A DNA stretch of 36,792 nt. Origin: Granulicatella balaenopterae. Lineage in GTDB: Bacteria; Bacillota; Bacilli; Lactobacillales; Aerococcaceae. The translations under genes were made by a program, and so were the position numbers. The stretch covers positions 1 through 36,792 of the forward strand of contig NZ_FOGF01000020.1 of the NCBI RefSeq assembly GCF_900111135.1, in the 5' to 3' direction. Below, one piece after another: positions 33,151 through 36,792 of the stretch; position 1 is the first letter of the stretch; each line of letters begins with the position of its first letter. Under the pieces are notes generated by a model that had not been told where the DNA came from, made no database searches, and saw only the letters and a list, made by a program, of their open reading frames with translations.

Positions 33151-34602
33151 TTAGTTATTTGCTTTTTTAGCATCACGTGCAATTCTAATTTTCTTGAATG
33201 TAATAATTAAGAAGACGTTTAGGGCTACACCGATTGCTAGTGCTAAATAGAATGAGCCAGCTGGTTTGATTAATCCTAATAGTGGATCAAATACACCTAG
33301 TCCTGGAGCCATTCTTTGTACACCTAACATTAAAGCAATCATACCAGTAATACCACCTGCAATTGTGTTAGCTGCGATAACTGGCACTGGATCAGCTAAT
33401 GCAAATGGGATAGCTGGTTCAGTCGCAACTGTAGAACCGACGATAATCGCACTTAAAGCAGATTCTTGTTCCATTTTAGAGAATAATTTAGGTTGTAATA
33501 AAGTAGCAACCCCGGCAGCGATCGGTGGAATCAATGTAACAACCCCAACAATACCATACCAATCATATACACCTTGTTCGATTAATGAGAAACAGAAGAA
33601 CCAAGCAGTTTTATTAACTGGTCCACCCATATCAAATGCAAGCATCGCACCAACTAAGATAGCTGCTGGATATTTATATTCAATTGGAATACTATTCAAG
33701 AAGTTCAACGCACCAGTCATTAAACCGGCAAGTAAAGGTCCCATGAAGTAATAAGTAATGATACCAAAGATAAACATTGTAACGAATGGAATAATTGTAA
33801 AGTTGTACAATGGTTTTAATGTTTTACCTACTTTAATTTGTTTCATATATTTAACAAAATAACCAATTGCTAAACCGAAAATAATTGCTCCTAAGAAACC
33901 TGCACCTGATTCAGTACCAAGTAAGTTCTTATCATTAGCTAAATAACAAATAATAAAAGCTGGGGCAAAAGCTGGTTTATCACTAATTGAATAAGCAATA
34001 TAAGCACCCATAATTGGAATCATGAATTTGAAACCTAAGTACCCGATATTTTCTAATACCCAAGCAAATGATGGATCTCCTGCTGACATATCAACATAAG
34101 CTGCACCATATTGAACCATGATATTAGCAATGGCAACTAACAAACCACCACCAATAACGAATGGTAATGAAGCAGACACACCAGACATTAAGTGACTAGT
34201 AATTGAGCCTTTTTTAGATTTTTGTTTACCTAATTTCACTTTTGGGTCAGCTGAGCTATTTGTAACTTGACCTTCAAACACAACTGCTTGTCCTTCTAAA
34301 TCATCGAATAATGTTTCAATTGTTTTCAGTGCTTCAGAAACTTTCATTTCAATAACTTTTTTACCATTGAAACGTTCACGATCACTTTCAGTAATACTTC
34401 TACCTAGTGCCAAAATGACATAATCGGCATTTTTCACATCTTCTGGTGTTAATTCATTTTCAACACCAACTGCCCCTTGCGTTTCTACTTTGATTGTGTG
34501 TCCTAGTGATTTCGCTTTATTTTCCATGGCTTCCGCAACCATATATGTATGAGCAATACCTGCAGGACAGTTTGTTATCGCAACAATATTGTATTTTCCC
34601 AT
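33151..34602 (-). CDS. PTS fructose-family transporter subunit IIBC
   Basis: A 483-residue PTS permease. The N-terminal IIB-Fru domain (residues 1-100) has the phospho-Cys at position 12 in VAITNCPAGIAHTYMVAEAM. After a linker (DLEGQAVVFEGQVTN) the IIC-Fru domain spans residues 135-475, with about nine membrane segments and GVSASLPFVIGGGLL, FDMGGPVNKTA and GSTVATEPAIPFA. IIA is encoded separately upstream. Fructose-family PTSs carry fructose, mannitol-like and mannosylglycerate-type substrates. There is no fructose-1-phosphate kinase here, so fructose is not the obvious substrate; the downstream lyase and peptidase suggest something else. Confidence 0.92.
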   Translation of the reverse strand: MGKYNIVAITNCPAGIAHTYMVAEAMENKAKSLGHTIKVETQGAVGVENELTPEDVKNADYVILALGRSITESDRERFNGKKVIEMKVSEALKTIETLFDDLEGQAVVFEGQVTNSSADPKVKLGKQKSKKGSITSHLMSGVSASLPFVIGGGLLVAIANIMVQYGAAYVDMSAGDPSFAWVLENIGYLGFKFMIPIMGAYIAYSISDKPAFAPAFIICYLANDKNLLGTESGAGFLGAIIFGLAIGYFVKYMKQIKVGKTLKPLYNFTIIPFVTMFIFGIITYYFMGPLLAGLMTGALNFLNSIPIEYKYPAAILVGAMLAFDMGGPVNKTAWFFCFSLIEQGVYDWYGIVGVVTLIPPIAAGVATLLQPKLFSKMEQESALSAIIVGSTVATEPAIPFALADPVPVIAANTIAGGITGMIALMLGVQRMAPGLGVFDPLLGLIKPAGSFYLALAIGVALNVFLIITFKKIRIARDAKKANN

Positions 34603-34654
34603 CTTCTCTCCTCCTAATTAAATTATTTTTTAATTTTTTCTACCAAATTAAAGT

Positions 34655-35101
34655 TTAGCTTTCAAATGTTGTTTCTAAGGCTTGTAATATTTGTTCTTTA
34701 GTACCATTTTTTAGAACTGCAACAAAATCTTGATGCATTAATTTACGACTAATTTTTGCAAGTAACTTTAAATGCTCATTCGCCGCTTCTTCTGGTGCAA
34801 TAAAACAAATAAAGGTATTAACCGGTTTGTCATCGAGCGCTTGCCATTCTACTTGATTATTTGTACGTCCAAATAAAATCCCTACCTCATTAGCATATTT
34901 TGTCTTTGCGTGTGGAATAGCTACACCATAACCAAAACCTGTTGTCACTTCGCTTTCACGATCAAGTAACCCTTGATAAAAGCCTTCTTCTGATGAAACC
35001 TTCCCCACTTGATAGCCAAGTGCAGCAAATTCTTTCAAAATATTTTCTTTAGTCGATCCTTGTAAATTCAAATTAATACTTTCGCCATTGATAAGAGCCA
35101 T
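34655..35101 (-). CDS. PTS fructose-family subunit IIA
   Basis: A 148-residue PTS_EIIA type-2 protein. The phospho-His is His64 in GYGVAIPHAKTKY, after the family signature LLDRESEVTTGFG. It transfers phosphate from HPr to the IIBC protein encoded 52 bases downstream. I start at the ATG encoding MALINGES, eight bases after GGAGG; a TTG five codons earlier overlaps the ribosome site. It is the first gene of the module. A 25-base inverted repeat upstream may be its operator. Confidence 0.92.
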   Translation of the reverse strand: MALINGESINLNLQGSTKENILKEFAALGYQVGKVSSEEGFYQGLLDRESEVTTGFGYGVAIPHAKTKYANEVGILFGRTNNQVEWQALDDKPVNTFICFIAPEEAANEHLKLLAKISRKLMHQDFVAVLKNGTKEQILQALETTFES

Positions 35102-35183
35102 ACAACCATCCTCCAAACTATTTTCTTTTGGTTTCTTTCTACACTTATAGCTTATCCTACATTTATGATTTGTTGAATAAAGC

Positions 35184-35208
35184 TTTTGTCAGTAAGTGAA
35201 TGACAAAA
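35184..35208. promoter_or_regulatory. Inverted repeat upstream of the fructose-family PTS genes
   Basis: TTTTGTCA (35184-35191) and TGACAAAA (35201-35208) are exact complements with a 9-base spacer, about 85 bases before the IIA start. Candidate operator for the PRD regulator or another protein; no clear -35/-10 pair was found nearby. Confidence 0.4.
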
Positions 35209-35222
35209 ATATTAATGGCGAT

Positions 35223-35264
35223 AAAAAACAACCGCCAAGCGCACCTGACAGTTGTGGTTATGAT
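35223..35264 (-). terminator. Terminator of the two-component operon, repeat copy 2
   Basis: Same 42 bases as 28918-28959, with hairpin arms at 35228-35237 and 35246-35255 and a T tail on the minus strand. The response-regulator stop codon lies inside the repeat. Confidence 0.85.
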
Positions 35265-36007
35265 CTTTTTAAATGTTTTTTTATTTGATTCATTTTTAAA
35301 TACGAAACTTGGCAAGTGGTTCCTTCACAAAATATGATTTCACGAGTCGAACAATTGATTTCTTTAACATTTTTAGGATTTAATAGTATTGAGCGGGATA
35401 ATGAGTATAAATAAGCATTCGAATCCAATTCTTTAATATCCGATAAACATCCATAAATTTCCTTACGATATCCTTTGCCAAATACAATAATGCGATGTGA
35501 TTTGGTTCCTGCTGTCACATATAAAATATCCCGAAATGGTAAAGATACCCCTGTGTGCCCTTGATAAGAATACGATAGAATATCCACTTGCTCTTCTTGC
35601 TGGTTAAAACATTTTTCCATTTCTAATTGTAAACAGTGTCGGATGCGCCTACTTATTTCTGCTTGGCCACTATCCTTAGCAATGAAATCCATTACACCTA
35701 CATGAGCCTCTAAAGTCAATGGCATTGCTTCTGATATTGTCGTCATAAAAACAAAACTCGCATAAGGATTATACCTACGAACTTCGACGATTGTTTCTAA
35801 ACCGCCATATCTTTGTGATTCAATCTCCAAATCAATAAAATAAATATCGTACATTTCTTGATTCGAAATTAACTCTTGACAAGCTTTCAACGACATATAA
35901 ACATCCACCACGAAACGGCAATTATGCTCTTTAGTAAATTCGTGAATAATCTTCTCTAGGTTCGACAAATGAATCGGATTATCTTCTATAATTGCAATTT
36001 TCAACAT
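35258..36007 (-). CDS. LytTR-family response regulator (AgrA/ComE-like)
   Basis: A 249-residue response regulator. The receiver domain (1-125) has IIEDNP at its start and the phospho-acceptor Asp59 in DIYFIDLEI, with FMTTISEAM and FIAKDSG following. The C-terminal LytTR DNA-binding domain (about 140-245) contains ILYVTAGTKSHRIIVFG and YLYSLSRSILLNPKNVKEI. Such proteins activate bacteriocin, virulence or competence genes in response to a secreted peptide sensed by the partner kinase. Its start lies three bases after the kinase stop, and its GAGGTG ribosome site overlaps the kinase 3' end. No peptide pheromone gene is visible. Confidence 0.92.
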   Translation of the reverse strand: MLKIAIIEDNPIHLSNLEKIIHEFTKEHNCRFVVDVYMSLKACQELISNQEMYDIYFIDLEIESQRYGGLETIVEVRRYNPYASFVFMTTISEAMPLTLEAHVGVMDFIAKDSGQAEISRRIRHCLQLEMEKCFNQQEEQVDILSYSYQGHTGVSLPFRDILYVTAGTKSHRIIVFGKGYRKEIYGCLSDIKELDSNAYLYSLSRSILLNPKNVKEINCSTREIIFCEGTTCQVSYLKMNQIKKHLKRS

Positions 36008-36010
36008 ATC

Positions 36011-36792
36011 TTAACACCTCGTTTCGAAAAAAATGGTTTGCGTAAAGTGACTATTACTAATATGAGTTTCAATATCTATGCTATCCAAATCTGCACATAT
36101 TTCAGATAGATTGGCCAGACCTTGACCTCTATTATACCCTTTAGTTGAATAACCTCTTTGCCATATTTTTTGGCCATCAATCAAAATTTTCTGATCACGT
36201 GTATTTTTGACAATCATCACTACTTGATTATTCTTCACAAGTAAAGATAGCGTTACTTCTGGATTTCTAGCATTGATTGTCGCTTCCAATGCATTATCCA
36301 ATAGAATTGTTAATATACGCACTGTTTCTAATAATGGTGCATTCACTGGTGGTACTTCTTGCATCACTTCTAATCGAAACGGAATTCCATTATTTTTTGC
36401 CTGAATCATTTTATTGGCGATAACTCCACGGAAGCCAATTTCTTTTATTTTCCCCAAGTTAAAGCCGCTATAATAACTTGAACTAATTTGCTGATGCATC
36501 TTTTCAAAAACTGATTCATAAATTTTCGTTACTTCTTCTATATCTTGTGCTTTTATAGCTGAATCCATCGTACTCATGATTCCACCAAAATCATGACGAA
36601 ACCCTCTGACTTCATTATATAAAGTAGCTAATTCATCAACCATATGATTAGCTCCTCTAATTTCTTCTTCTTTTTGTTGTACAATTTTTTGATGTAAATA
36701 TTTCAATTGCTGATCCCGCAAATATAGCATTACTAATAAAGTAACAATGAAGATAGATAATGATGCGGTTACTTTAATTTCTAAATATTCAT
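36011..36792 (-). CDS. Sensor histidine kinase, AgrC/GHKL type (partial, runs off the window)
   Basis: The 3' part of an AgrC/ComD-like kinase. The frame stays open to the window edge and encodes the end of a membrane segment (VTASLSIFIVTLLVMLYL), so the internal ATG at 36728-36730 is not the true start. A coiled-coil linker (QKIVQQKEEEIRGANHM) leads to the phospho-acceptor His in GFRHDFGG, then the N box LLDNALEATI and the G box GYSTKGYNRGQGLANL of the GHKL ATPase. It would sense an extracellular peptide through its missing N-terminal membrane domain and phosphorylate the adjacent regulator. Confidence 0.9.
   Translation of the reverse strand, partial: EYLEIKVTASLSIFIVTLLVMLYLRDQQLKYLHQKIVQQKEEEIRGANHMVDELATLYNEVRGFRHDFGGIMSTMDSAIKAQDIEEVTKIYESVFEKMHQQISSSYYSGFNLGKIKEIGFRGVIANKMIQAKNNGIPFRLEVMQEVPPVNAPLLETVRILTILLDNALEATINARNPEVTLSLLVKNNQVVMIVKNTRDQKILIDGQKIWQRGYSTKGYNRGQGLANLSEICADLDSIDIETHISNSHFTQTIFFETRC

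Noticed and set aside
33266-33751. Plus-strand ORF of 161 codons
   Set aside because: Antisense to the fructose-family IIBC gene; no start signal and no recognisable domain.
36011-36730. Complete cytoplasmic histidine kinase starting at the internal ATG
   Set aside because: The frame continues open to the window edge and encodes a membrane segment, so this is the 3' part of a longer gene.

Overview
The window is a low-GC, Gram-positive chromosome segment, almost certainly from a lactic acid bacterium (order Lactobacillales). The signs are AT-rich coding sequence with strong AGGAGG-type ribosome sites, an IreB homologue, an alanyl-tRNA synthetase gene under a T-box, the dnaG-rpoD and tig-clpX-engB housekeeping orders, three PTS operons, galactose-6-phosphate isomerase subunits LacA/LacB, and several CcpA-type cre sites. 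The genus cannot be fixed from sequence alone. Nearly all genes lie on the minus strand; the exceptions are a lipid kinase, an XRE/S24 regulator and a possible small RNA.

Layout. 1-4345: IreB, RuvX and a His-rich DUF1292 protein form a small operon. Next to it is alaS with a T-box leader and a near-consensus promoter. 4529-6258: a plus-strand YegS/DgkB-type lipid kinase converges on msrA. 6327-10874: a sugar operon encodes galactitol-family PTS IIA, IIB and IIC plus LacA and LacB, with a DeoR-family repressor gene upstream. Together these suggest uptake of galactose as galactose-6-phosphate and its conversion to tagatose-6-phosphate, but lacC and lacD are not here. 10931-11780: a debris-like stretch holds an unrecognised small ORF and a truncated membrane-protein gene beside tRNA-Arg(UCU).

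12128-20120 is core housekeeping: rpoD, dnaG, engB, a UMF1-type MFS transporter, clpX and tig, followed by about 450 bases without a clear gene. 20518-24854 is the trehalose system: PTS IIBC (treP), phosphotrehalase (treC) and the GntR repressor (treR), with a palindromic operator and a cre site at the treP promoter. 24917-25008 is a 23-bp tandem repeat. Then follow an NrdH-type glutaredoxin, a membrane-anchored thermonuclease-like protein, a YczE-family membrane protein, an unrecognised membrane protein and an XRE-S24 regulator.

28794-36792 is the most unusual part. A compact promoter/cre/terminator unit with almost no coding capacity looks like a carbon-regulated small RNA. It is followed by an accessory module: fructose-family PTS IIA and IIBC, a PRD-type PTS regulator, a MalY/PatB-type PLP C-S lyase and an M20 metallopeptidase. 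The last three are tightly coupled, which suggests PTS import of an amino-acid- or thiol-linked sugar. Two identical 42-bp terminator-containing direct repeats flank the module, 6305 bp apart. Upstream is an AgrC/AgrA-like two-component pair whose kinase gene runs off the right end of the window.
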